A stretch of DNA of 32,660 nt, from assembly GCA_041581135.1 (NCBI GenBank), contig JBFGCM010000037.1, positions 1 to 32,660 of the forward strand, read 5' to 3'. How positions within the stretch are numbered: the stretch's first letter is position 1; each line of letters opens with the position of its first letter. Shown here piece after piece: positions 16,871-25,432 of the stretch. Under the pieces are notes generated by a model. It saw nothing but the letters and a program-made list of their open reading frames with translations. It ran no database searches and had not been told where the DNA came from. Position numbers and translations under genes: made by a program. The stretch comes from JBFGCM01 sp041581135 (GTDB taxonomy: Bacteria; Actinomycetota; Acidimicrobiia; Spongiisociales; UBA5794).

Positions 16871-17545
16871 CTAGTCGGGAGGCACCAGATCGGGACGCCG
16901 GGATCGGGTACGCCGGTGACGCTGCTCGCGGCGCCATTCCTCCACCTTGGCGTGATCCCCGGACAGCAATACGGCCGGGACGGTCCATCCACGGAACTCC
17001 GCGGGCCGTGTGTATTGGGGCTCCTCGAGGAGCCCGTCGCGGAAGCTCTCGTGCTGCACCGAGTCGGGGTTACCGACCACCCCGGGTAGGAGTCTGACGA
17101 CGCCTTCGACGATGGCGGCGGCGGCCACCTCTCCGCCGAGGAGCACGAAGTCCCCCAGCGATACCTCCTCCTCGATGAAGTGTTCGGCCACCCGCTCGTC
17201 GACGCCTTCGTACCGCCCGCACACCAGGGTGAGCGCGTCCTTCCGTGCCCAGCTGTCGAGCATCGCCTGCTCCAATGGCCGGCCGGCCGGTGTGAGCAAG
17301 ATACGGTGCGTGCCGGCGAGTGGCTCCAGAGCGTTGGCGAGCGGCTCCACCATCATGACCATGCCCGGGCCCCCACCGAACGGAGCGTCATCGACCTGTC
17401 GGTGTACCCCCTTGCCATAGGTGCGCAGGTCGACGACGTCCACCGAGAGCAGACCCTCCGCCTGCGCCTTCGCTACCAAGCTGGTCTGGAGCGGGCTGGT
17501 GAAGAACTCCGGGAAGATGGAGACGATCGTGATGCGCACCGCCAC
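16871..17545 (-). CDS. trmD: tRNA (guanine-N1)-methyltransferase
   Basis: TrmD methylates G37 of tRNAs and prevents frameshifting. The 224-residue product belongs to the SPOUT trefoil-knot family: RITIVSIFPEFF, LRTYGKGVHRQVDDAPFGGG, GMVMMVEPL, ILLTPAGRPLEQ, LVCGRYEGVDERV, LGDFVLLGGEVAAAAIVEGV, LLPGVVGNPDS and the C-terminal RPAEFRGWTVPAVLLSGDH. The GTG at 17545 is seven bases after GGAGG; a second in-frame GTG is at 17539. The gene usually directly follows rimM; here about 10 kb intervene. Confidence 0.97.
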   Translation of the reverse strand: MAVRITIVSIFPEFFTSPLQTSLVAKAQAEGLLSVDVVDLRTYGKGVHRQVDDAPFGGGPGMVMMVEPLANALEPLAGTHRILLTPAGRPLEQAMLDSWARKDALTLVCGRYEGVDERVAEHFIEEEVSLGDFVLLGGEVAAAAIVEGVVRLLPGVVGNPDSVQHESFRDGLLEEPQYTRPAEFRGWTVPAVLLSGDHAKVEEWRREQRHRRTRSRRPDLVPPD

Positions 17546-17701
17546 AGGGTATCCTCCACCCCCGCTGATCGGGAGCGGCAGGTGGACGGTACGAAGCAGG
17601 GCCCAGACGACGCGCCGGTAGATCAACCGGCCGAGTGGCCCGACCGACCCCAGCGACCCGGGAACCGACTCGAAGAGGCGCTGGGCGCCGCCCGACACGG
17701 A

Positions 17702-18364
17702 ATGGCCCAACCGGTCGAGGCTCATGCAGCGGATGAGCCACCTCCCGAGGCCTCCCTCGCGCCGCGAGCGCCAGAGGCGGAGCAGCCGGAGCCGGGGTAC
17801 TCACCGGGCCGGGAGCCCGTACCCGACTACGAGACGCTGTTGGCCATGGAACGGGCCGCACGCCGGCGGACGGTGGCAACCGAGGAGGAGCTGCTTCCCG
17901 GACGGCATCACAGCCCGGCTCCGGTGAGCCGTCCGAGTGTCGTCGTCGACCTACGACCGAAACGAGAACAACCAACGGTGCCGGCCGTGGATCCTTATGG
18001 CCTCGGATCGGATTGGGGCAGCGAGTGGGAACGCTCTGCCCAAGGCTGGGTCGGCAAGGACTCCGCCAACCCCGTATGGCGACCCGTGGTCACGACCACC
18101 GAAGAGTTGCCCGACTGGGAGGTCGACACCTACCTCGGTGTGGTCACCGCCGAGGTCGCCGTCGAAGCGCGCAGCAGCGACCTCCTCCAACTCGGCGAAA
18201 CGCTGGCCCGGGGGCGGGACATGGCACTCGAAGGTCTCGTCGAGGAGGCCGTGAGCCGTGGCTCCCACGCCGTCCTCGCCGTGAAGCTCGGCTACACCAC
18301 CATGGGTGACCGCTTGCTGATCACGGTCACCGGCACTGCCGTCACGTTGCGGGAGAAGGCCTGA
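17702..18364 (+). CDS. YbjQ/UPF0145-like (heavy-metal-binding fold) protein
   Basis: About 220 residues. The first ~110 are Pro/Glu/Ala-rich and probably disordered. The C-terminal ~105 residues resemble the YbjQ/UPF0145 fold: VVTTTEELPDWEVDTYLGVV, then EGLVEEAVSRGSHAVLAVKLGY, and a final strand LLITVTGTAVTL. Members form pentamer-like rings and have been called heavy-metal-binding, but function is unproven. The ATG at 17702 is the best available start, with a weak ribosome binding site; a downstream start is possible given the disordered head. It is divergent from trmD and 52 bases before the lipoprotein gene on the same strand. Confidence 0.72.
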   Translation: MAQPVEAHAADEPPPEASLAPRAPEAEQPEPGYSPGREPVPDYETLLAMERAARRRTVATEEELLPGRHHSPAPVSRPSVVVDLRPKREQPTVPAVDPYGLGSDWGSEWERSAQGWVGKDSANPVWRPVVTTTEELPDWEVDTYLGVVTAEVAVEARSSDLLQLGETLARGRDMALEGLVEEAVSRGSHAVLAVKLGYTTMGDRLLITVTGTAVTLREKA

Positions 18365-18416
18365 CCTGGCTGTCCCAGCCACCGCTACCATGCAGAGCCG
18401 CTCCCAAGGGGGTGAG

Positions 18417-20000
18417 GTGCGCCGAGCGGCTGCCGTTGTCTTCCTTCTCATCGCCAGTGCCTGTACGTCGCGGATCGGGACCCCCCCGCCTCCGACGACG
18501 TCCGAACCCGCGCCCTCCACGACGACGCTGATCACCACCACGCTGGCTCCCGGCACCACGGCACCAGCGACACCGCCGCCTCCGAACCCGATCACTGATC
18601 GTGAGATTCCCAACGAGCTGGTCCAGATCATGCCGATGCAGAGCCTCGGCCGCGAGTGGCCGGGCTTCGCGCTGGAGCGCAGCGTCAGCGAGGACAACGA
18701 AGCCGTGGTCGCGTTCAACGCGCAGGCACCCGGCGACGAGGCAGAGGATGTGGTCAAGTACCGCAGGGTGCTCGGGCATCGCACGGTGCATCGACCCCAA
18801 GCGGTGGTGGTGCAGCGTGCGTTGGCGGTGAACACCTGGGTCCAGCTCTTCGAAGACGATCAGGGTGCCTCCGGCTATCTCCAGGACTTCGTGCGTGACA
18901 CGGCGAAGGACCTCGACACCGGCCACCGTGGTGACCTGCGGGTCTTGGAGATCCTCGACTTCGCAGTGGACCCGCTCGGCGACGAGGAGCTCGGGCTCAT
19001 ACTGGAGGAGGTGGCTCCCCGCTCCGGCCAGCAGTTGTGGGAGACGCTGATCGGCTTCCGCATCGGCCGGCTGCTCGCCTTCGTGTCCGTGCTCCAACCG
19101 AGCGACATCGACTCACGCATAGCCACCCAAGAGCTGGCCGAGGTGTTCACCGCTCGGATTCTCGACGTACTCGACGGGCGCATCCTGCCGGCCGAGGCGG
19201 AGATCATTCCCCGCATCGGACCCTTTGCGTTCCGCTACGAGCAGACGCTCACCGAGCGGTATCGCCGAATCGTGTTCCCGGTGATCGAAGGTGGGCCCAC
19301 CGAACCCGGCGGCGACGCCGAACCCGAACCGCCCGAGGACGACGGCAACACCAGCACGACCACGACCACCGACCCGACGGCCAGCACCACCACCAGCTCC
19401 ACCACGACCACCATCGTGGTCCCGGTCACCGAGCGGGGATCCGTGACGGCCAAAGGCGTCGTCATCGACGAGGATCTCGATTGCGAGCTCACCTTCTCAC
19501 TGCTCGGTGGCGTCGAGCGGCGCCGGTACGTGATCCTCGGCGACGAGGCCTGGGTGCAGACCGGCGGCTCCGGCGCATTCAAGGGGGTCGAGCCCACCGA
19601 CGAGTCCGTCATCGCCGACCTGCTCTACTGCCCTGGATGGGGCACCACGCTGAAGCAGGCGGGGCTCGAAGCGATCGTGGCCCCCGGGACCGGGACATCC
19701 GAACGAGTGAACGACGTGCCTGCCGAGCGATTCGACCTGTCGCTCGGCGATCTGGTGGCGATCGGACTGGCTCCCCTGGACTCGGGAGGCGTCGACTTCG
19801 ACGGCTTCTCCGTCTGGCTCGCCACGGGCCAGACGGCGCCGTGGATCCTCGCAGTCGAGCTGACCTATGGGGGAAGTGCCGATGCGCTCGAATCGGCGCT
19901 CGGGCCCGGATTCGTCAATGGCGCAGACATCACGCTGACGGTCGACTACGAGATCCAGCGCTTCGGCGACCCGACGTTGACGATCGAGCGTCCTCAGTGA
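18417..20000 (+). CDS. Two-module lipoprotein with Thr-rich linkers
   Basis: A 527-residue secreted lipoprotein of unknown function. The GTG at 18417 follows AAGGGGG and gives a signal peptide RRAAAVVFLLIASAC with a lipobox. A Thr/Pro linker (~20-55) leads to an alpha/beta-looking module (~60-285) with no motif I recognise. A second, strongly Thr/Ser-rich linker (~310-340) precedes a C-terminal module (~345-527) with beta-rich repeats such as GVVIDEDLDCELTFSLLGG and DEAWVQTGGSGAFKGVEP. That module resembles mycobacterial LppX/LprG-like lipid-binding domains in length and pattern, which is only suggestive. It ends four bases from the convergent cofH stop. Confidence 0.82.
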   Translation: MRRAAAVVFLLIASACTSRIGTPPPPTTSEPAPSTTTLITTTLAPGTTAPATPPPPNPITDREIPNELVQIMPMQSLGREWPGFALERSVSEDNEAVVAFNAQAPGDEAEDVVKYRRVLGHRTVHRPQAVVVQRALAVNTWVQLFEDDQGASGYLQDFVRDTAKDLDTGHRGDLRVLEILDFAVDPLGDEELGLILEEVAPRSGQQLWETLIGFRIGRLLAFVSVLQPSDIDSRIATQELAEVFTARILDVLDGRILPAEAEIIPRIGPFAFRYEQTLTERYRRIVFPVIEGGPTEPGGDAEPEPPEDDGNTSTTTTTDPTASTTTSSTTTTIVVPVTERGSVTAKGVVIDEDLDCELTFSLLGGVERRRYVILGDEAWVQTGGSGAFKGVEPTDESVIADLLYCPGWGTTLKQAGLEAIVAPGTGTSERVNDVPAERFDLSLGDLVAIGLAPLDSGGVDFDGFSVWLATGQTAPWILAVELTYGGSADALESALGPGFVNGADITLTVDYEIQRFGDPTLTIERPQ

Positions 20001-20004
20001 GGGT

Positions 20005-21870
20005 TCACGAGGTGGCGTCGGACTCCAGCACGCCGTAGAGGGTCGACCGTCGCGCCGGCGTTCGGCCGGCACTGCGGATGACGCCTTCGAGTTCATCGGG
20101 CGTGGCGGCCTGGCCGTGCGACGCCCCTGCCGACCGGCTGATGATCTCGTCCATGAGCGTTCCACCCAAGTCGTTGCACCCGGCGTCCAAGAGGCGCCGG
20201 CCGCCCTCCAGACCAAGCTTCACCCACGACGCCTGGATGTTGTCGATGAGCCCGTCGAAGGCGATGCGAGCCACGGCGTGCACCAACACCACCTCGTCCC
20301 ACGTCGGCCCGGGACGAGAGCGGCCCTGCAGGAAGATGGGGGCCCCCATGTGGACGAACGGCAGCGGCACGAACTCGGTGATCCCTCCCGTACGTTGCTG
20401 GATCTGGCGCAACACCTCGTAGTGATTCGCCCACGCCCGGGGCGAGTCGATATGGCCGAACATCATGGTGCTGGTGGAACGGAGGCCGAGGTCGTGGGCG
20501 GTGATCATCACCTCGGCCCACTGGCTGGTTCGGATCTTGTCGGGGCACAGGTGCCTCCGCACGTCGTCGTCGAGAATCTCGGCCGCAGTGCCGGGCAGCG
20601 TGCCCAGGCCGGCCTCCTTCAGCATCACGAGGAACTCCTGAACCGAGATGCCCAGCGTCTCGGCGCCCTGCCACACCTCGAGCGGGGTGAACCCGTGGCA
20701 GTGCATGTCCGGAACGGCGTCCTTGATGCCCTCCAGCACTGCGACGTAGAAGTCCCCGGTGAACTCCGGGTGGATGCCGCCCTGCAGACACACCTCGGTG
20801 GCGCCTCGGTGCCACGCCTCGACGGCGCGCTCCACCACCTGGGCCACCGACATGAGATACGGCTCGCCGCGCAGGTTCAACGAGCGCGGTCCTTTGGAGA
20901 ATGCGCAGAAGCCACACTTGAAGTAGCACTGGTTGGTGTAGTTGATGTTCCGGTTGACCACATAGGTGACGACGTCACCGTTGGTACGACGGCGCAGCTC
21001 GTCTGCCACTGCGGCCACTGCCTCCACGTCGGCACCGCGCGATTCGAACAGTCGCTCCACGTCGTCACGGGACGGACGCTCCCCGGCGAGGGACCGCTCG
21101 AGAATGCTGCGTAACTCCGGCGACGCCCCGTCGAGGCCGCCGCTCGGCCGATCACACCAGGCCGCATCGGGCCACTGGGCCGAGAGCCGGGCCGGCGGCA
21201 CCGGAACCGAGCCGTCCATGCCTGGAGCCCACGCATACCGAGGCCGCGCCGTACCCGAGGCATCAACCTGGCCGAGGTAGACACGAAACACCGCGGCGTC
21301 GAACCAGTGCCGTGCCTCGTCCACGGTGACGTCGTTGCGTACCGCCACCCGCTCCAACAGGTTGGGCACGGCATCGCGCAGTGCACCGATGCGCTCGGTG
21401 TCCCAGTCCCGTAACAGCAGATCGGTCGCGCCGTCGCCAAGTGCCGTCATGGCGTCCTCGACGGTATCTACGAAGACCGACACCGACGTCTCGATGCCGG
21501 GAAGACGGGCGAGCTCGGCGGCCTCGGCGACCCGGCTCCGGCCGGTCCGCAGGTAGGCCGCTTCAGAACGGGCGAGGGCATCGAGCACAGCCTCCCGTGG
21601 CTCTTCGTGCACCAACGTGATACGGCGGCCGTCGATCCCGGAACCGGCCAACTGCAGCGCGCCGGCGGCATCGACGACCCACGCCGCCGCCCCCGCGCTC
21701 TCCGGCTCCGACGCCACCGGAAGCAGCCCACCCTCGAGCGCCTCGGCCATCTTCGTGGCGTCGCCGCCAAGCTCCACCGTCGTTGCGCCCTGCCGACGCC
21801 GCGTCGCCGCCCACAGGGCATTCACGTGGTCACCGGGTCGGACCCGCAGGAACGTGATGTGACCGCTAAT
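20005..21870 (-). CDS. cofH: FO synthase subunit CofH with an unusual N-terminal extension
   Basis: CofH is a radical-SAM enzyme that, with CofG, builds FO, the deazaflavin core of coenzyme F420. The C-terminal ~380 residues are typical: VNRNINYTNQCYFKCGFCAF with the CxxxCxxC cluster ligands, EVCLQGGIHPE, PGTAAEILDDDVR, RSTSTMMFGHIDSPRAW, TEFVPLPFVH and NDLGGTLMDEIISRSAG. About 235 residues precede it that I do not recognise. In frame, a GTG at 21825 lacks a good ribosome binding site, whereas an ATT at 21870 is six bases after AGGAGG and overlaps the cofG stop; I prefer the latter, with moderate confidence. In mycobacteria the two halves are fused as FbiC; here they are two genes. Confidence 0.92.
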   Translation of the reverse strand: MSGHITFLRVRPGDHVNALWAATRRRQGATTVELGGDATKMAEALEGGLLPVASEPESAGAAAWVVDAAGALQLAGSGIDGRRITLVHEEPREAVLDALARSEAAYLRTGRSRVAEAAELARLPGIETSVSVFVDTVEDAMTALGDGATDLLLRDWDTERIGALRDAVPNLLERVAVRNDVTVDEARHWFDAAVFRVYLGQVDASGTARPRYAWAPGMDGSVPVPPARLSAQWPDAAWCDRPSGGLDGASPELRSILERSLAGERPSRDDVERLFESRGADVEAVAAVADELRRRTNGDVVTYVVNRNINYTNQCYFKCGFCAFSKGPRSLNLRGEPYLMSVAQVVERAVEAWHRGATEVCLQGGIHPEFTGDFYVAVLEGIKDAVPDMHCHGFTPLEVWQGAETLGISVQEFLVMLKEAGLGTLPGTAAEILDDDVRRHLCPDKIRTSQWAEVMITAHDLGLRSTSTMMFGHIDSPRAWANHYEVLRQIQQRTGGITEFVPLPFVHMGAPIFLQGRSRPGPTWDEVVLVHAVARIAFDGLIDNIQASWVKLGLEGGRRLLDAGCNDLGGTLMDEIISRSAGASHGQAATPDELEGVIRSAGRTPARRSTLYGVLESDATS

Positions 21871-23002
21871 GCGACACCTCCTCGAGGATCCTGGCGTAGC
21901 CGTCGCTGTCGACTGCGCCGCGCACCCGTGGCAGCAGTCCCGGATCGACCCACGCGTCGTCGATGTACTCGGGGTATACGGGAAGCCTGGGCCGAAGGCG
22001 GAAGCCGGCCGACTCGGTGCGGCGCCGCAGCTCCTCGAGGTGGGGCCACGGCGCTTCGGGATTCACCCAGTCGATGGTGAGCGGGGACACGCCGCCCCAG
22101 TCGTTGATGCCGGCGTCGAGGTACACCTCGTAGCGATCCGTGAGGTTCGGCGGCACCTGGAGGTTCATCTGGGGGCCGAGGATCCAGCGGGCGACGGCAA
22201 CGACCCTGGCGAAGAACTGCACAGTGGGTTCCGCGTCGCGGCGCTTGGGCGTGTCCGCCTTGGCGCGGAAGTTCTGCACGATGACCTCCTGGATGCAACC
22301 CCACCGGGCCTGCAGCTCGGCCAAGGCGAACAAGCTGGCGACGATCTCGGCGACGGTCTCGCCGATGCCGACGAGGATTCCGCTGGTGAACGGCACCCGG
22401 TTGCGACCCGCCGCCTCGATGGTGGCGACCCGCACCTCGGGATGCTTGTCCGGACAGTTGTGGTGCGGCATTCCCGGCTCCATGAGCCGCGGAGAGATGT
22501 TTTCGAGCATCAGGCCCATCGAGACGTTCGTCGGGCGCAAGGCCGCGATGGCGTCGTCACGCATCACGCCAGGGTTGGCGTGGGGGAACACGCCCGTCTC
22601 GTCGAGCACGCGCTCGCTCATCGCCCGCACGTAGTCGAGAGTGGTATCGCACCCGTGCGCGTCGAGGAACTCCCGTGCCTGCGGCCAGCGATCCTCCGGG
22701 CGATCACCCAACGTGAACAGTGCCTCGGTACAGCCGTGGCCGGCGCCGGCACGAGCAATGGCGAGCACATCTTCCGGCTCGAGGTATTCCCCTCCCGCCC
22801 CCGGCGGTTTGGCGAAGGTGCAGTATGTGCAGGTGTCCCGGCACAACGTGGTGAGGGGGATGAAGACCTTGCGGCTGTACGAGACGGTCCTGCCCTTGCC
22901 CTCGTCACGTAGTCGGGCGGCCTCCCGAAGCAGCGGTGCGGGATCTCGTGTGGCCTCGATGAAGTCGACGGCCAACTCCGGATCGGGGGCCGGGAAAGGC
23001 AT
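21866..23002 (-). CDS. cofG: FO synthase subunit CofG
   Basis: CofG performs the final radical-SAM cyclisation to FO in coenzyme F420 synthesis. The 378-residue product has the CxxxCxxC cluster at C54, C58 and C61 (TTLCRDTCTYCTFAK), EALFTLGDRPEDRW, LPTNVSMGLMLEN-type motif, GRNRVPFTSGILVGIGET, IQEVIVQNFRAK, and NDWGGVSPLTIDWVNPE near the C-terminus. The ATG at 23002 precedes a short helical head. It is followed by cofH with a short overlap and is divergent from the STAND ATPase gene (111-base gap). Confidence 0.95.
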   Translation of the reverse strand: MPFPAPDPELAVDFIEATRDPAPLLREAARLRDEGKGRTVSYSRKVFIPLTTLCRDTCTYCTFAKPPGAGGEYLEPEDVLAIARAGAGHGCTEALFTLGDRPEDRWPQAREFLDAHGCDTTLDYVRAMSERVLDETGVFPHANPGVMRDDAIAALRPTNVSMGLMLENISPRLMEPGMPHHNCPDKHPEVRVATIEAAGRNRVPFTSGILVGIGETVAEIVASLFALAELQARWGCIQEVIVQNFRAKADTPKRRDAEPTVQFFARVVAVARWILGPQMNLQVPPNLTDRYEVYLDAGINDWGGVSPLTIDWVNPEAPWPHLEELRRRTESAGFRLRPRLPVYPEYIDDAWVDPGLLPRVRGAVDSDGYARILEEVSH

Positions 23003-23113
23003 CGGCGGACGCTATCACAGCCGGCGACCGAGCGAGCACACGCACCCAGGTCCCAGTATCCCGGCCTCTCGAATCAATAGACTCCCGGGACGGCCACAGG
23101 TGGGAGATCCGCA

Positions 23114-25381
23114 TTGGATTCGATCTCGTCGAGCGAAGAACGGTCGCGCCACTCGGGCAACATCCCGGCCGCCGTCACGCAACTCATGGGCCGCGACCAG
23201 GCGGTTCAGCGGGCGCTCGGCCGCGTCGATGAGACGAGAATGCTCACCTTCGCCGGTCCTCCGGGCGTGGGAAAGACGGAGCTGGCGCTGGAGGTGGCGC
23301 GCCGGACGACTCGACAGGCCGGGAGTTGGTACGTCGCCCTCGAGACGGTCGACGACCCGACACACCTGGCGTCGGCGATCCTCGGCGGGTTGGAGATCGT
23401 CGAGACGCCCGGCCGTGACCCAGTCGACGTGCTCACGGACCACATCGGCGAACTCGACTTCCTGGTGCTGCTCGACAACTGCGAGCAGCTCCTCGCCCCA
23501 CTGGCGGACATCTGTACGCATCTGCTCACGGCATGTCCTGAGTTGTCGATCCTGGCGACATCCACCACGATCCTCGGAGTCGACGGCGAAGCGATGTTCC
23601 GAGTGGGTGGACTCCCGTACGAAGACGGCGTGGACTCACCGGCGGTGAAGCTGTTCCTGCGCCGCGCCCGAGCGGTGAGTACCGAGGCTGAGCTGCCGGC
23701 CGGCGACTTGGAGGCGATCGCCCACATCTGCTCCCGACTCGAAGGGAATCCTCTGGCCATCGGCCTCGCCGCCTCTCGACTCACTGCCCTTGGTCCTCAG
23801 GACATCCTCGAACGGCTCAGCGACCGATTCAGCCTGCTCCCCTCATATCGGGCCGCCATCGAGTGGAGCTACGCCCTGTTGCGGCAGACCGAACAGGAGA
23901 CGGTCCGAGCGCTGGCGACCTTCCGAGGTGGGTTCACGCTCGACGCCGCCCGCGCCGTATGCGACACCACCGAGCTCACCACGCTGAATCGATTGGAGCA
24001 CCTCATCCACTCGAGCTGGGTGAACAGGCCGGTGGAGGGTCGCTTTCGCATGCTGGAGACCCTCCGGTTGTTCGCCGCCGCCAAGGCCGAAGCGAACACA
24101 GGAGAGTGGGCGGCAGTCAGGGCCCGTCACGCCACGTACTACATGGAACTCGCCGACCAGGCACGCCGTGACAGCTTCGGACCGAACGCAGGTGCGGCGC
24201 TCGCCATGCTGAGCCTAGAAGACGCCAATCACCGCGCCGCCCTCGACACGCTGCTCGCACTCGATCGCCCATCAGACGGGCTGCACCTCGTGGTCAGCCT
24301 CGGCAACTACTGGATCGAGTCGGCTCGCCACGACCAAGCGCAGCGCAGCCTCCCCAAGGTGCTGGCCGCAGTTGGCGACGTCCCTTCCATGGACAGCGTC
24401 CGGGCATGGGCCGACCTGGCCGTGCACAAGATGCTCGCCGGACTCGACGCCGACTCGGAGCTGGCGACGCTGGCACGGCATGCAGAGGCGACCGGTGACC
24501 CGGTCAGCCTGTCTCGCTGGCACCGAACTCGAGCCACCGCGGCCTACTCGAAGGGCGACTACGCCGGCGCCTTCGACGAGCTCGAAACCGGCATCACCCT
24601 GCTCGGAGACGCCAGCGAGGGATTACGGGCGCAGCCGCTCTCCAGCCTCGTGCAACTGGCCGTCTGGCTCGGCAGGTACGAGGCTGCCGAGTCCTACCTC
24701 CAACAGCTGACGGATCTCGTTCGGCGCCGGGGCACGACGCGCACCCGACCGCTCCCGCAGTACTCCACCGCCTGGCTGCGTCTCTATCAGGGTGAGGCGC
24801 AGGCGGCGATAGCCGCCGCAGACGAGGCCATCGGTGGTTTCAGCGAGAGCGGCCTGCTGATCTACGTGTACGAGAGCCTCGTCGTCAAGGCGATGGCTGC
24901 GCTCACCGCCGACGAGAACGAGCACGCGTTCGACGCGGCACGCCGGGCCCAGGAGATGTCGGATCGCTTCGGCTATCAGGCACCGATGATGGATGCGCAC
25001 AGCGTCCTCGGCCGCGTCGCGGCGCGCCGCAGTGAGCTCGGGCCCGCCGCCGAACACTTCATCGCCTCCATCGACGGATTCGTGGAGCGTGACGACGACG
25101 CCGGCATCATGTGGTCGGCCTTCCACACCGCCGGCTTCCTCGGCCTTCATGAACACGAGCGGGAGGCGGCATTCCTGCATGGGAAGGCAGCGGCGATCAG
25201 AGACCATCGGCACCTGGTGCTGCCGGCCTTCAGCGCGGCGAACCTCGAGACGCAGAAGGCAGGGATGGCAGCACAACTCGGCGACGCCGAGCTCGAAGCG
25301 CTCCTCGCCGCAGGGGCCGAACTCGACCACCGAGCCGTTGCGAGAATCGTGGCCGAGGCGTGCACCGCCGTCGCCGGCTGA
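23114..25381 (+). CDS. STAND (NB-ARC-like) ATPase with TPR-like region, no DNA-binding domain seen
   Basis: A 755-residue signal-transduction ATPase. Walker A is GPPGVGKTE at 48-56, Walker B is FLVLLDNCEQ at 115-124, and a sensor-like ILATSTTILGV segment follows. AAIEWSYALLRQTEQE (~250-270) and the winged-helix-like FRGGFTLDAARAVC are typical of the ATPase core of AfsR/LuxR-family regulators. The C-terminal ~450 residues are Ala-rich helical repeats resembling TPRs. Neither an N-terminal OmpR-like/BTAD nor a C-terminal LuxR helix-turn-helix domain is visible, so it may act by protein-protein contact. The TTG at 23114 follows GGGAG by eight bases. It is convergent with the borosin-like cluster, 47 bases away; a link to it is unproven. 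Confidence 0.85.
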   Translation: MDSISSSEERSRHSGNIPAAVTQLMGRDQAVQRALGRVDETRMLTFAGPPGVGKTELALEVARRTTRQAGSWYVALETVDDPTHLASAILGGLEIVETPGRDPVDVLTDHIGELDFLVLLDNCEQLLAPLADICTHLLTACPELSILATSTTILGVDGEAMFRVGGLPYEDGVDSPAVKLFLRRARAVSTEAELPAGDLEAIAHICSRLEGNPLAIGLAASRLTALGPQDILERLSDRFSLLPSYRAAIEWSYALLRQTEQETVRALATFRGGFTLDAARAVCDTTELTTLNRLEHLIHSSWVNRPVEGRFRMLETLRLFAAAKAEANTGEWAAVRARHATYYMELADQARRDSFGPNAGAALAMLSLEDANHRAALDTLLALDRPSDGLHLVVSLGNYWIESARHDQAQRSLPKVLAAVGDVPSMDSVRAWADLAVHKMLAGLDADSELATLARHAEATGDPVSLSRWHRTRATAAYSKGDYAGAFDELETGITLLGDASEGLRAQPLSSLVQLAVWLGRYEAAESYLQQLTDLVRRRGTTRTRPLPQYSTAWLRLYQGEAQAAIAAADEAIGGFSESGLLIYVYESLVVKAMAALTADENEHAFDAARRAQEMSDRFGYQAPMMDAHSVLGRVAARRSELGPAAEHFIASIDGFVERDDDAGIMWSAFHTAGFLGLHEHEREAAFLHGKAAAIRDHRHLVLPAFSAANLETQKAGMAAQLGDAELEALLAAGAELDHRAVARIVAEACTAVAG

Positions 25382-25411
25382 AGTGCGCCCTCCGGCGAAG
25401 CTGGTTGCGCT

Positions 25412-25432
25412 GTGACACTGGGCCACCGTCAC
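25412..25432. terminator. Weak inverted repeat between convergent genes
   Basis: GTGAC (25412-25416) and GTCAC (25428-25432) can pair around an 11-base loop, with a further TGG/CCA complementarity inside. The repeat lies between the stop of the STAND gene and the stop of the methyltransferase gene, where a bidirectional terminator is expected. There is no T-tract, so the call is tentative. Confidence 0.2.

Noticed and set aside
17546..17725. N-terminal extension of trmD upstream of 17545
   Set aside because: An open frame exists, but TrmD proteins start at the (A)VRITIVSIFP strand and GGAGG is correctly placed for the GTG at 17545.
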